Counted from the stretch's first letter, positions 16,548-25,179 are shown. The stretch: DNA of 64,000 bases from Streptomyces olivochromogenes (GCF_021538895.1 NZ_JADDRL010000004.1:124001-188000); one strand, 5' to 3'. The notes: generated from the letters alone by a model not told the origin. Numbers and translations are program-made.

Positions 16548-17522
16548 TCAGGCGCTCGCGCGCGCCGCCATCCGCGCCTTGCGGGCGGCCAGCTTCTCGT
16601 CGAACTTCAGGGCCTCGGAGTCGAGTCCGCCCATGAACAGGCCGAGCTCCTCCTGCGCCTGGCGTCCCTCCGGGCCGAGTCCGTCGATCTCCAGGACCTT
16701 CAGGTGGCGCAGCACCGGCTGGAGGACGTCGTCGTGGTGGATGCGCAGGTTGTAGACCTCGCCGATCGCCATCTGGGCGGCGGCGCGCTCGAAGCCGGGG
16801 ATGCCGTGGCCGGGCATGCGGAAGTTGACCACGACGTCCCGGACCGCCTGCATGGTCAGGTCGGGAGCGAGTTCGAACGCGGCCTTCAGCAGGTTGCGGT
16901 AGAAGACCATGTGGAGGTTCTCGTCGGTCGCGATGCGGGCCAGCATGCGGTCGCAGACCGGGTCGCCGGACTGGTGACCGGTGTTGCGGTGCGAGATGCG
17001 GGTCGCGAGCTCCTGGAAGGCGACGTAGGCGATCGAGTGCAGCATCGAGTGCCGGTTGTCCGACTCGAAGCCCTCGCTCATGTGGGACATGCGGAACTGC
17101 TCCAGCTTGTCCGGGTCCACGGCGCGCGAGGTGAGCAGGTAGTCGCGCATGACGATGCCGTGCCGGCCCTCCTCGGCCGTCCAGCGGTGCACCCAGGTGC
17201 CCCAGGCGCCGTCCCGGCCGAACAGCGAGGCGATCTCGTGGTGGTAGCTGGGGAGGTTGTCCTCGGTCAGCAGGTTCACCACGAGCGCGATGCGGCCGAT
17301 CTCGGTGACCTTGGAGTGCTCCTTGTCCCAGGCCTCGCCGTCCTCGAAGAGGCCGGGGAAGTTACGGCCGTCGCTCCACGGGACGTACTCGTGCGGCATC
17401 CAGTCCTTGGCGACCTTCAGATGGCGGTTCAGCTCCTTCTCGACCACTTCCTCCAGTGCGTACAGCAGCCGGGCGTCGGTCCACACGGACGGGCTGCCGA
17501 GATGGGGAGAGGTGAGGGTCAC
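16548..17522 (-). CDS. Acyl-ACP desaturase (stearoyl-ACP Delta9 type)
   Basis: The 324-residue product is a soluble diiron desaturase. The EEGRH motif (117-121) and DENLH motif (200-204), with Glu87 and Glu171, form the diiron centre. It introduces a double bond into acyl chains on ACP, adjusting membrane fluidity. Mycobacterial DesA proteins are relatives. Upstream are three contiguous palindromes (17591-17636), so expression is probably controlled by a TetR-type lipid-sensing repressor; no such regulator is adjacent. It is the last gene before the hypothetical protein at 15641, with a 67-bp gap. Confidence 0.9.
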   Translation of the reverse strand: MTLTSPHLGSPSVWTDARLLYALEEVVEKELNRHLKVAKDWMPHEYVPWSDGRNFPGLFEDGEAWDKEHSKVTEIGRIALVVNLLTEDNLPSYHHEIASLFGRDGAWGTWVHRWTAEEGRHGIVMRDYLLTSRAVDPDKLEQFRMSHMSEGFESDNRHSMLHSIAYVAFQELATRISHRNTGHQSGDPVCDRMLARIATDENLHMVFYRNLLKAAFELAPDLTMQAVRDVVVNFRMPGHGIPGFERAAAQMAIGEVYNLRIHHDDVLQPVLRHLKVLEIDGLGPEGRQAQEELGLFMGGLDSEALKFDEKLAARKARMAARASA

Positions 17523-17590
17523 GGGAACTCCAGGGGGACGCCGTACAAAGGGGGATGAAGCAGGGGGCGTGCCGGCGAGCGGCGCCGGAA

Positions 17591-17636
17591 CCTACGAGAT
17601 CGTAGGCTACGAAGCCGTAGGTTACGAAGCCGTAGG
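17591..17636. promoter_or_regulatory. Triple palindromic operator upstream of the desaturase
   Basis: Three near-identical 16-bp elements follow each other at 15-bp steps: CCTACGAGATCGTAGG (17591), GCTACGAAGCCGTAGG (17606) and GTTACGAAGCCGTAGG (17621). Each is an inverted repeat of CTACG/CGTAG (TTACG in the third) around a short core. They lie 69 to 115 bp from the desaturase start, between it and ddaH. Such arrays bind TetR-family dimers. The binding protein is inferred, not seen. Confidence 0.75.
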
Positions 17637-17701
17637 TTAAGTGTGACGTAAAGATCGCTGATCAGGTGCCGTTCCCGTGCCGGACCCGGACATGCCGAAC
17701 G

Positions 17702-17727
17702 GCCCCGGGACGCGCAGGTCCCGGGGC
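17702..17727. terminator. Hairpin downstream of ddaH
   Basis: GCCCCGGGAC (17702-17711) pairs perfectly with GTCCCGGGGC (17718-17727) around a 6-base loop, 25 bp beyond the ddaH stop on its strand. It is a probable transcription terminator without a U tract. Confidence 0.6.
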
Positions 17728-17751
17728 TGGAGTCGCGGTGGCGTCACCCGG

Positions 17752-18528
17752 TCAGACGTACAGCTCCCGCAGGCGCACCGAGAGGCACGTCACACAACCT
17801 TCGAGCTTCTCGAACTCGCTGATGTCCACGGTGACGACCTGGTGGCCGAGGTCGGTGAGCAGTTCCTCCGTCTTCGGCGCGGCGGCCGACATCAGCAACT
17901 TGCCGCCGCCGAGCAGCACCACATGGGCGCCGGCCTCCTCGGGCACGGACAGGAAGCCGGGGAACAGCGACGGGCGGTCCACCTTCGGGATGTGCCCGAT
18001 CACCGTGCCGTCGGGGAGCGCGGTGACCGCCGACTTCAGGTGCAGCACCTTGGTCACGGGCACGGCCACCACCCGGGCGCCGAGCGGCTCGAAGGCGGCC
18101 CGAACCTGCTGCACGCCCAAGGCGTTGGTGCGCCCGCCCCGGCCGACGTAGATCGTGTCGCCGACCTTCAGGACGTCGCCGCCGTCCAGCGTGCCCGGCT
18201 CCCATATCCAGTTCACCGAGCAGCCGAGGCGAGCCACGGCCTCCTCGACCCCGGCGGTCTCCTCGCGCCGGGACTCGGCACCGGGCCGCGTGATCAGCGC
18301 CACGTTCTTGTACATGACCACGGTGTCCTCGACGAACACGGAGTCCGGGCAGTCGTCCGCCGGGTCCACCTCGATCGTCTCCCAGCCGTTCGTGCGCAGC
18401 GCCTCGACGTACGCCTCCCACTGCTCGACGGCGAGCTCCACGTCGACCTTCTCCCGCTTCATGTGCGTCACCAGGCCTTCGGCGAGGCGCGGGCTGGGGC
18501 GGCGGACGAGGGCCTTCTTGCTGGGCAC
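17752..18528 (-). CDS. ddaH: Dimethylarginine dimethylaminohydrolase (DDAH)
   Basis: The 258-residue product is a pentein-fold guanidine hydrolase. DDAH hallmarks are the N-terminal RRPSPRLAEGL, FVEDTVV, LDGGDVL, His163 in KVLHLKSAV, and Cys248 in EGCVTCLSV, which is the nucleophile. It hydrolyses methylated arginines to citrulline and a methylamine. Actinobacterial DDAHs are known; an arginine deiminase is the alternative but the length and motifs favour DDAH. It stands alone between the desaturase operator and the ABC-F gene. Its ATG is 133 bp from the ABC-F stop. Confidence 0.88.
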   Translation of the reverse strand: MPSKKALVRRPSPRLAEGLVTHMKREKVDVELAVEQWEAYVEALRTNGWETIEVDPADDCPDSVFVEDTVVMYKNVALITRPGAESRREETAGVEEAVARLGCSVNWIWEPGTLDGGDVLKVGDTIYVGRGGRTNALGVQQVRAAFEPLGARVVAVPVTKVLHLKSAVTALPDGTVIGHIPKVDRPSLFPGFLSVPEEAGAHVVLLGGGKLLMSAAAPKTEELLTDLGHQVVTVDISEFEKLEGCVTCLSVRLRELYV

Positions 18529-18661
18529 GACAGTCTCCGTATCGGCGGGACGAAATCCGGCACCCGTGATGGGTTCCGGTCCGCCATCATGCAGGGCGTC
18601 CGGGCCGGCACAAAACCCAGGTGGCCGGGCTGTGTCCGTCCTGAGACGCGGCGCCGGACGC

Positions 18662-20293
18662 TCAGGAGGCCTCCGCGATCTTGTCCGGTGTGGTCTCCCG
18701 CAATTCTCCCTCCTCCAGCAGCAGCCAGCGCGTGATGCCGATGGACTCCAGGAACGGCAGGTCGTGGCCGGCCACGAGCAGGGCTCCCTCGTAGGACTCC
18801 AGGGCCGTCCGGAGTTGGCGGACGCTGGCCATGTCGAGGTTGTTCGTCGGTTCGTCGAGCACCAGCAGCTGCGGGGCGGGCTCGGCGAGCATGAGCGCGG
18901 CCAGGGCCGCCCGGAAGCGCTCGCCGCCGGAGAGGGTCCCCGCCTTCTGGTCCGCCCGGGCGCCCCGGAACAGGAAGCGCGCCAGGCGTGCCCGGATGCG
19001 GTTGTTGGTGGCGGCCGGCGCGAACCGGGCCACGTTCTCCGCGACGCTCAGCTCGCCGTCGAGGACGTCCAGCCGCTGTGGCAGGAACCGCAGCGGCACA
19101 TGGACCGTCGCCTCGCCCGACACCGGCTGGAGCTCCCCGGCGATGGTGCGCAGCAGCGTCGTCTTGCCCGCGCCGTTGGGCCCGATCAAGGCGATCCGCT
19201 CCGGACCGCGCACGTCCAGCAGACCCTCGACGCGTGCTCCGTACACCGTCGTCAACCGGTGCAGGGTCAGGACGTCGCGGCCGGGCGGCACGGCCGTGTG
19301 CGGCAGGTCGACGCGGATCTCGTCGTCGTCCCGTACGGCCTCCACCGCTTCGTCGAGCCGCTCCCTGGCCTCGGCGAGCCTCTCCTCGTGCATGATGCGG
19401 TGCTTGCCCGCGGACTCCTGCGCCGCGCGCTTGCGCGCCCCCATGACGATCTTCGGCTCGCGCTTCTGGTCCCACATCTTCTGCCCGTACCGCTTGCGGC
19501 GGGCCAGTTTGACCTGGGCGTCGACCAGTTCGCGCTTCTGCTTGCGAAAGTCCGCCTCGGCGGCGCGCACCGTGCGCTCGGCCGCCTCCTGCTCGACGGC
19601 GAGGCACTCCTCGTACGCCGAGAAGTTGCCGCCGTACCAGGTGATCTCCCCGGCGCGCAGGTCGGCGATCTGGTCGACCAGTTCGAGCAGTTCGCGGTCG
19701 TGGCTGACCACGACCAGCATGCCCGGCCAGGACGTGACGGCCGCGTACAGCCGGCGGCGCGCGTACAGGTCGAGGTTGTTGGTGGGCTCGTCGAGCAGCA
19801 GCACGTCCGGCCGGCGCAGCAGCAGCGCGGCCAGGCGCAGCAGCACGCCCTCGCCGCCGGACACCTCGCCGACCGTGCGGTCCAGGCCGAGGTGGCCGAG
19901 GCCGAGTTCGCCGAGGGTGGCGAGGGCGCGCTCCTCGACGTCCCAGTCGTCGCCGAGCGTCTCGAAGTGCGCCGGTGCCGCGTCGCCCGCCTCGATGGCG
20001 TGCAGCGCGGCCCGCCGCTCGGCGATGCCGAGCACCTCGTCGACCCGCAGGGCCGTGTCGAGCGTGACGTTCTGCGGGAGGTGGCCGATCTCACCGGTCG
20101 CCCGGACGGCGCCGTCGGACGGGGTGAGCTCACCGGCGATCAGTTTCAGCAGCGTCGACTTGCCCGATCCGTTGACGCCGACGAGCCCCGTCCGGCCCGG
20201 TCCGAAGACCGCGTCGAGATCGTCGAAGACGGGGGTGCCGTCGGGCCAGGCGAAGGACAGGGACGTGCAGGTGAGAGAAAGGGTGGGAGACAT
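18662..20293 (-). CDS. ABC-F ATPase, probable ribosome-associated (resistance-type)
   Basis: The 543-residue protein has two ABC ATPase domains and no membrane segments. Domain 1 has GVNGSGKST, VSGGEG and LLLDEPTNNLD; domain 2 has GPNGAGKTT, LSGGERFRAAL and LVLDEPTNNLD. The long helical linker (about residues 225-320, rich in Arg and Lys) would reach the ribosome in antibiotic-resistance ABC-F members. The start MSPTLSLTCTSLSF is 93% into a long open frame and matches family N termini. A structured 5' leader with competing inverted repeats suggests attenuation. The drug, if any, is unknown; a housekeeping ABC-F role is also possible. Confidence 0.8.
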   Translation of the reverse strand: MSPTLSLTCTSLSFAWPDGTPVFDDLDAVFGPGRTGLVGVNGSGKSTLLKLIAGELTPSDGAVRATGEIGHLPQNVTLDTALRVDEVLGIAERRAALHAIEAGDAAPAHFETLGDDWDVEERALATLGELGLGHLGLDRTVGEVSGGEGVLLRLAALLLRRPDVLLLDEPTNNLDLYARRRLYAAVTSWPGMLVVVSHDRELLELVDQIADLRAGEITWYGGNFSAYEECLAVEQEAAERTVRAAEADFRKQKRELVDAQVKLARRKRYGQKMWDQKREPKIVMGARKRAAQESAGKHRIMHEERLAEARERLDEAVEAVRDDDEIRVDLPHTAVPPGRDVLTLHRLTTVYGARVEGLLDVRGPERIALIGPNGAGKTTLLRTIAGELQPVSGEATVHVPLRFLPQRLDVLDGELSVAENVARFAPAATNNRIRARLARFLFRGARADQKAGTLSGGERFRAALAALMLAEPAPQLLVLDEPTNNLDMASVRQLRTALESYEGALLVAGHDLPFLESIGITRWLLLEEGELRETTPDKIAEAS

Positions 20294-20337
20294 ACGGGCC
20301 TCGCGGTTGCTGGATGCGGTCAGGGCACACGCGTGAC

Positions 20338-20450
20338 GAGACACCGCAAGGCACAAACCGGGAGGCGGAAAGGAGCCCTGTGTCCGAGGACGGCTCGCAC
20401 GCCGAGGTCGCACGCTGCGCACACACCTCAGGTGTGTGACGCGGTGTCTC
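20338..20450 (-). promoter_or_regulatory. Structured leader (possible attenuator) of the ABC-F gene
   Basis: The minus-strand leader contains GAGACACCGC (complement of 20441-20450), then the hairpin CACACACCTGAGGTGTGTG (20420-20438), and 90 bases later GCGGTGTCTC (complement of 20338-20347), which pairs perfectly with the first arm. These could form alternative structures before the ATG at 20293. Drug-responsive ABC-F genes often use ribosome-mediated attenuation. I find no convincing leader peptide, so the mechanism is speculative. Confidence 0.45.
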
Positions 20451-20639
20451 AAGACCTCAGACGAGCAACGTCCTTCTCCGATCGACGGCAACAGAACCGT
20501 CAAGCAACGTAAGAGGGGGCCGCCGCCGGCGTCAACGCAATTAACGCGCCACGAGTGCCGTCTCGCCGCCCGCCGGATCCCACGTACCTGTCGGATTCCT
20601 GCCAGCGCCCGGCCCCGGACCACTGCTTGAGTGGCACGC

Positions 20640-21476
20640 ATGACGAACCAGCAGCCCCTGCGTGACCGTGCCCTCGCCTTCCGCTCCCTGCACGTCCCGG
20701 GACGCCCGCTCGTCCTCCCCAACGCCTGGGACGCGATGAGCGCCCGGCTCACCGAGGACGCGGGCGCCGCCGCGGTCGCGACCACCAGCGCCGGGCTCGC
20801 CTGGGCGCTCGGCGCCGCCGACGGCGACCGGCTGGAGCGCGGCCGCGCGCTGGACGCCGTCGCGCGCATCGCCGCCACGGTCCGGGTGCCGGTCAGCGCC
20901 GACATCGAGAGCGGCTACGCCGACGATCCGGCGGGCGTCGCGGACACCGTCCGCGCGGTGCTCGCAGCGGGCGCGGTCGGCGTCAACATCGAGGACGCGC
21001 TGTACGAGGAGGGCAGCGGCCCGCTGCGACCGGTCGGCGAGCAGGCCGAGCGCATCGCCGCCGCCCGCGAGGCCGCCGACGCCCAGGGCGTGCCGCTGTT
21101 CGTCAACGCCCGGATCGACACGTTCCTGCGCGGTGCCGGCGACGTGGACGCCACCCTGGAGCGGGCCGCCGCCTTCCGCGCCGCGGGTGCCGACGGGATC
21201 TTCGTCCCCGGGGCCGTCGACCCGGGGACCGTCAAAGTGCTCGCCGACGGCGTCGACGGGCCGCTCAACATTCTGGTCGGCCCCGGCGCGCCGCCGGTGG
21301 CCGAACTCGCCGCGCTCGGCGTGGCCCGGATCAGCACGGGGTCCGCACTCGCCGAGGCCGCCCACGCGGTCGTCCGCCGCGCCGCGCGGGAGCTGCTGGA
21401 CGCGGGGACGTACGGGGCACTGGCCGGCGGACTCGCCTACGGCGAGCTCAACGCCCTGCTGGCGCAGGGGAGCTGA
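20640..21476 (+). CDS. Isocitrate lyase/PEP mutase superfamily protein
   Basis: The 278-residue TIM-barrel protein has PNAWDAMSARL near the N terminus, VSADIESGYAD, GVNIED and FVNARIDTFL, the pattern of the PEP-mutase/isocitrate-lyase group. It lacks the PEP mutase loop EDKxxxxxNS and the isocitrate lyase KKCGH motif as I know them, so it is probably a C-C lyase of unknown substrate. No phosphonate genes are nearby. The ATG at 20640 gives a full N-terminal strand; in-frame GTG 20631 is nine bases earlier. It converges with ssgD, two bases after its stop. Confidence 0.75.
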   Translation: MTNQQPLRDRALAFRSLHVPGRPLVLPNAWDAMSARLTEDAGAAAVATTSAGLAWALGAADGDRLERGRALDAVARIAATVRVPVSADIESGYADDPAGVADTVRAVLAAGAVGVNIEDALYEEGSGPLRPVGEQAERIAAAREAADAQGVPLFVNARIDTFLRGAGDVDATLERAAAFRAAGADGIFVPGAVDPGTVKVLADGVDGPLNILVGPGAPPVAELAALGVARISTGSALAEAAHAVVRRAARELLDAGTYGALAGGLAYGELNALLAQGS

Positions 21477-21477
21477 G

Positions 21478-21894
21478 TCAGCAGGCGTCCCGCATCAATT
21501 CGGCCAGATCGTGGTCGAGGTCGAGCTGGAGGTGCTCCAGGCCGACGGGCACCAGGTCGCTCGTCGCCTGCAGGAAACGGCGGATCTCGCCCGTGCGGAC
21601 GTGCACGACGGCCGTGCCCTCCGAGGCGTGGAACTCCAGGACGGTGCGGTCGTACCCGTACGGCCGCACCCGCACGTCGCCGTGGCCCTCGGGCTGTTCC
21701 AGGCCCGCGGTGAGCAGGTCGCGGGAGAAGGTCCAGCAGACCTCGACCCCCTCCAGGGTGGCCGGGGCGGGGAAGGTCATGCGGACCGCGAACGGGTCGC
21801 TGCGGTCGTAGCACAGCATCGCGGGAATGCTCGGCATGCGCGGTGCGGCGGCGACGAGTCGGGCCTCTACGGGCTGCTCGATGACGGTGGACAA
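21478..21894 (-). CDS. ssgD: SsgA-like sporulation/cell-division protein (SALP)
   Basis: The 138-residue product has the SALP core: MPSIPAMLCYDRSDPFAVRM, then CWTFSRDLL, GDVRVRPYG, and the C-terminal LDHDLAELMRDAC. SALPs guide septum placement, peptidoglycan maintenance and spore maturation and occur only in morphologically complex actinomycetes. The start is TTG at 21894, with GAGGGAG eight bases upstream. ssgD is chosen from its N terminus as I remember it and its place between a PEP-mutase-like gene and the pca side; ssgA-E paralogues are the alternative. Confidence 0.75.
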   Translation of the reverse strand: MSTVIEQPVEARLVAAAPRMPSIPAMLCYDRSDPFAVRMTFPAPATLEGVEVCWTFSRDLLTAGLEQPEGHGDVRVRPYGYDRTVLEFHASEGTAVVHVRTGEIRRFLQATSDLVPVGLEHLQLDLDHDLAELMRDAC

Positions 21895-22108
21895 CGCCTT
21901 GCTCCCTCGTGACGGCTGGACGGATTCCGGACGGCTGGTGTCTGGCACAGGAAGAGACGACGGAATCGGCCAATCCGTGCACAGGAATTCCGAGTGACCT
22001 CGGTCACCGCGTTCATGCGCCCCCGGGGGACGGACGCGCGCCGGTGAATCGGGAGGGGCCCGTGGGCACCCTGGACGGCGGCGGGGCGGTGGACTAGCTT
22101 CGCCCGCC

Positions 22109-23212
22109 ATGAGGCGCTTGGGGAGCACGCGACGCGGGAGACGTACGAACCGAGTGGTCGCCGCGGGGGTGGCGTGCGGGGCGGCGCTGGCCGCGCTGAC
22201 GATCGCGCCGGCCGAGGCCCGGCCGCAGGACCACCGGGCACCGCACTGGGCACTCAAGGACACCGGCACCCCCACGGTCCGCTACCGCGGGCTGTCCGCG
22301 GTCGACCGCGACACGGCCTGGCTGGCCGGAACCGGCGGTACCGTTCTGCGCACCACGGACGGCGGAACCACCTGGCGCGATGTCTCGCCGCCGGGCGCCG
22401 CCGAGCTGCAGTTCCGGGACGTCGAGGCGTTCGACGCGCGGCGCGCCGTGGTGCTGGCCATCGGCGAGGGCGAGGCCTCGCGCGTCTACCGGACCGACGA
22501 CGGCGGAGCCACCTGGACCGAGTCGTTCCGCAACACCGACCCGAAGGCGTTCTACGACTGTCTCGCCTTCTTCGACCGTCGGCACGGCCTGGCCATGGGC
22601 GACCCGGTGGACGGAAGGTTCCGCATCCTGTCCACCGGCGACGGCGGCCGCTCCTGGACCGTGCTGCCGGGCGACGGCATGCCGGCCGCCCTCGACGGCG
22701 AGGCGGGCTTCGCGGCGAGCGGCCAGTGCCTGGTGACCTCCGGCCCGAGGGACGCCTGGCTGGCCACCGGCGGCGGGGCACGCGCGCGCGTGCTGCACTC
22801 CGCCGACCGCGGCCGGACCTGGACGGCCGCCGACACGCCCGTCCCGGCCGGCGACCCGGCGCGCGGCGTCTTCGCGCTCGCCTTCCGCGACCGTGTCCAC
22901 GGCCTCGCGGTCGGCGGCGACTACCGCGCCGACCAGCCCTCACCGCAGGCGGCGGCACGGACCCCGGACGGCGGCCGCAGCTGGACGCCCGCCGCGACGC
23001 CCCCGCCCGCCTACCGCTCCGGCGCCGCCTGGCTCCCGCACAGCCGCACCGCCGCCCTCGCCGTCGGCCCGACCGGCACCGACCTGACCACCGACGGCGG
23101 CCGCACCTGGCGGACGATCGACACCGGCTCGTACGACACCGTGACCTGCACCGCCGACCTGAGCTGCTGGGCGGCGGGGGAGAAGGGGCGTGTGGCGCGG
23201 CTGGAGCGCTGA
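22109..23212 (+). CDS. Secreted BNR/Ycf48-like beta-propeller protein
   Basis: The 367-residue protein begins with a basic N terminus and a hydrophobic helix ending in ALTIAPAEA, a Sec-type signal. The rest holds repeated Asp-box (BNR) motifs: TTDGGTTWRD, TDDGGATWTE, STGDGGRSWTV, SADRGRTWTA, TPDGGRSWTP and TTDGGRTWRT. This matches Ycf48/oxidoreductase-like propellers whose roles range from assembly factors to sialidase relatives; the catalytic residues of a sialidase are not seen. Probably leaderless: CTAGCTTCGCCCGCC lies immediately before the ATG. Extracellular. Confidence 0.8.
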   Translation: MRRLGSTRRGRRTNRVVAAGVACGAALAALTIAPAEARPQDHRAPHWALKDTGTPTVRYRGLSAVDRDTAWLAGTGGTVLRTTDGGTTWRDVSPPGAAELQFRDVEAFDARRAVVLAIGEGEASRVYRTDDGGATWTESFRNTDPKAFYDCLAFFDRRHGLAMGDPVDGRFRILSTGDGGRSWTVLPGDGMPAALDGEAGFAASGQCLVTSGPRDAWLATGGGARARVLHSADRGRTWTAADTPVPAGDPARGVFALAFRDRVHGLAVGGDYRADQPSPQAAARTPDGGRSWTPAATPPPAYRSGAAWLPHSRTAALAVGPTGTDLTTDGGRTWRTIDTGSYDTVTCTADLSCWAAGEKGRVARLER

Positions 23213-23274
23213 GGTAGCGGGCCGGAGCGCGGGTACTCGGTCACCGCACACGACACGAGAGGAAGTGAGCGGTC

Positions 23275-23607
23275 GTGCCACGCGGTTCCAGCCCCAAGCG
23301 GGAACGTCAGTACGAGCACATCAAGGAGAGCGCGCTGGAGCGGGGCGAGAGCACGGAGCGCGCCGAGGAGATCGCCGCGCGGACGGTGAACAAGGAACGT
23401 GCCAGGTCCGGTGAGTCGAAGACCGCCAGTCGCACCTCGATCGAGGACATGTCCTCCGGCGAGCGCGGCGGCAGGCGGTCGCACCAGGGCGCCCAGGGAC
23501 CCACCTACGACCAGCTGTACGAGGAGGCCAAGCGGCGCAACATCGAGGGCCGTTCGGACATGAACAAGGAGCAGCTGCAGCGCGCGCTGGGCGGCAGGAA
23601 GAGCTGA
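23275..23607 (+). CDS. Small basic protein, Rho-N/SAP-like C terminus
   Basis: The 110-residue product is highly charged and probably soluble. The N-terminal half is Arg/Lys/Glu-rich (RERQYEHIKESALERGE). The C-terminal YEEAKRRNIEGRSDMNKEQLQRALGGRKS resembles the Rho-N/SAP-like helix-turn-helix used to bind nucleic acid. Similar short actinobacterial proteins are annotated as plasmid-stabilisation or Rho-termination domain proteins, with no tested function that I know of. It starts at GTG 23275 after GAGGAAGTG-type sequence and lies 62 bp past the propeller gene. Confidence 0.7.
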   Translation: MPRGSSPKRERQYEHIKESALERGESTERAEEIAARTVNKERARSGESKTASRTSIEDMSSGERGGRRSHQGAQGPTYDQLYEEAKRRNIEGRSDMNKEQLQRALGGRKS

Positions 23608-23617
23608 CCTCGCGGGC

Positions 23618-23914
23618 TCAGCCGAGCGTCTCGCGGTAGCGCTCCAGCCCGGGGGCCGTCTTCGTGGCGACGAACTCCGTGACGCGGTACGCGCACACCC
23701 CGGCCGCCACGAAGGGGTCGCCCGCGACGATGTCCTCGATCCGGGCGCGGTCCGCCGCGGCGGCCAGGATCACCCCGCCGTCGCGGGGGTTCTTGCGCCC
23801 GGAGGCGAGGAAGACGCCCTGGTCGTACTGCTCGTCGAGCCAGACCACGTGCGCCGGGAGGACGGCGTCCACGGCGTCGAGCGGTGCGGTGTAGGTGAGT
23901 TCGAGCACGAACAT
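23618..23914 (-). CDS. YciI-family protein
   Basis: A 98-residue dimeric ferredoxin-like protein. Family features: MFVLELTYTAPLDAV, HVVWLDEQYDQGVFLASGRK, and GGVILAAA, then DPFVAAGVCAYRVTEF. The conserved Asp-His pair of YciI is visible as HVVWLDE. YciI proteins resemble muconolactone isomerases and dehydrochlorinases; the substrate is unknown. Start chosen at ATG 23914; GTG 23920 is two codons earlier. It converges with the small basic gene, 10 bp away. Confidence 0.8.
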   Translation of the reverse strand: MFVLELTYTAPLDAVDAVLPAHVVWLDEQYDQGVFLASGRKNPRDGGVILAAAADRARIEDIVAGDPFVAAGVCAYRVTEFVATKTAPGLERYRETLG

Positions 23915-23976
23915 GATCACGAGCCTACCCCCGGGCCCCGCGCGGCCGGCCCCGGGCCCGTACAGTCGTGCCCACC

Positions 23977-25125
23977 ATGACGACCGTACGCGTTCCCGCG
24001 GGCTGGCCCGCGACCGAGGAGCAGGCCTGCGCCGTCCAGGACGAGCTGCGCGGGCGGGTGGTGCTGGACGAGCCGGGACCGCCGCCCGGTACCGGTCGCG
24101 TCACGGGGGTGGACGTCGCCTACGACGACGAGCGGGACGTGGTCGTCGCCGCGGCCGTCGTCCTGGACGCGGCGAGCCTGGAGGTGGTGGCCGAGGCGAC
24201 GGCCGTCGGCCGGATCTCCTTCCCGTACGTCCCCGGTCTGCTGGCCTTCCGGGAGATCCCCACCGTCCTGGCCGCCCTCGACGCCCTGCCCTGCCCGCCC
24301 GGCCTGGTCGTCTGCGACGGCTACGGACTGGCCCACCCCCGGCGCTTCGGACTGGCCAGCCACCTCGGCGTGCTCACCGGCCTGCCGACGATCGGCGTCG
24401 CCAAGAACCCCTTCACCTTCACGTACGACGACCCGGACCCCCGGCGCGGCAGCGCCTCCCCGCTGCTCGCGGGCACCGAGGAGGTGGGCCGCGCCCTGCG
24501 CACCCGGCACGCCGTCAAGCCGGTCTTCGTCTCCGTCGGCCACCGGATGAGCCTCGACAACGCCTGCGCCCACACCCTCGCGCTCACGCCGGAGTACCGA
24601 CTCCCGGAGACGACGCGCCGGGCGGACGCGCTGTGCCGGCGGGCCCTGCGGGAGGCGACGCGCGGGCGGAGCCCACTCGTCGAGTACGCGGCCGCGGATC
24701 CCGAACGGAGCTGGGGCCGTTCCCTGTTCGAGCGCCAGCCTCTTCCCGTCGTCTGGGCGGGCCGGGTGCTCCGGGCGGCGGCACAGGGGCCGGGCCGGAC
24801 ACCGGAGATCGATGCCGCGCTGGAACTCGCGGACGATCGCGATCGCTGGGGCCAGGGGCGCGAGGTGTTCGCGCTGGTGCGCGGGCGCGGACTCGCGGCC
24901 TGGGAGCATCCCACGGAGGAGCAGCGGCTCCTGGTCCGCCTCGCGGAGCTGGTCGGCAAGCTCGCCCACAACGAGGCGGGCCCGCCGCCCTTCTTCGACC
25001 ATCACACGGGGTGGCAGATCGGCCCCCTCGCCGTCCGGCTCGCCACCGCCGCGCACGATCCCGCCGTGCGGGACCGCATCGCGGACGCGTTGGGGGACTG
25101 GCCGCCGACCGAGCACGACGACTGA
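23977..25125 (+). CDS. nfi: Endonuclease V with C-terminal extension
   Basis: The 382-residue product has an endonuclease V core (about residues 5-230): GVDVAYDD with the first catalytic aspartate, VVCDGYGLAHPRRFGLASHLG (second metal site), GVAKNPF, and GHRMSLDNACAHTLAL near the core end. It nicks DNA 3' to deoxyinosine. The usual enzyme is about 220-230 residues; here about 150 more follow (from roughly residue 232), containing GREVFALVRGRGLAAW and FFDHHTGWQIGP, which I do not recognise. A probable leaderless start: TACAGT lies 16 bases before the ATG. Confidence 0.88.
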   Translation: MTTVRVPAGWPATEEQACAVQDELRGRVVLDEPGPPPGTGRVTGVDVAYDDERDVVVAAAVVLDAASLEVVAEATAVGRISFPYVPGLLAFREIPTVLAALDALPCPPGLVVCDGYGLAHPRRFGLASHLGVLTGLPTIGVAKNPFTFTYDDPDPRRGSASPLLAGTEEVGRALRTRHAVKPVFVSVGHRMSLDNACAHTLALTPEYRLPETTRRADALCRRALREATRGRSPLVEYAAADPERSWGRSLFERQPLPVVWAGRVLRAAAQGPGRTPEIDAALELADDRDRWGQGREVFALVRGRGLAAWEHPTEEQRLLVRLAELVGKLAHNEAGPPPFFDHHTGWQIGPLAVRLATAAHDPAVRDRIADALGDWPPTEHDD

Positions 25126-25179
25126 GGACGGCGTGCCGAGCGCGCTGTGACAGCCGCGCCCGGGTGCCGTCGGGGTCGA

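Noticed and set aside
20336..20426. A GTG-started peptide (VCAQRATSACEP...) as an ABC-F leader peptide
   Set aside because: It runs into the ABC-F coding region in another frame and has no ribosome site; not supported.
20640..21476. Phosphonate biosynthesis (PEP mutase)
   Set aside because: Family fold is right, but the PEP mutase loop motif is absent and no phosphonate genes are adjacent; kept as unknown superfamily member.
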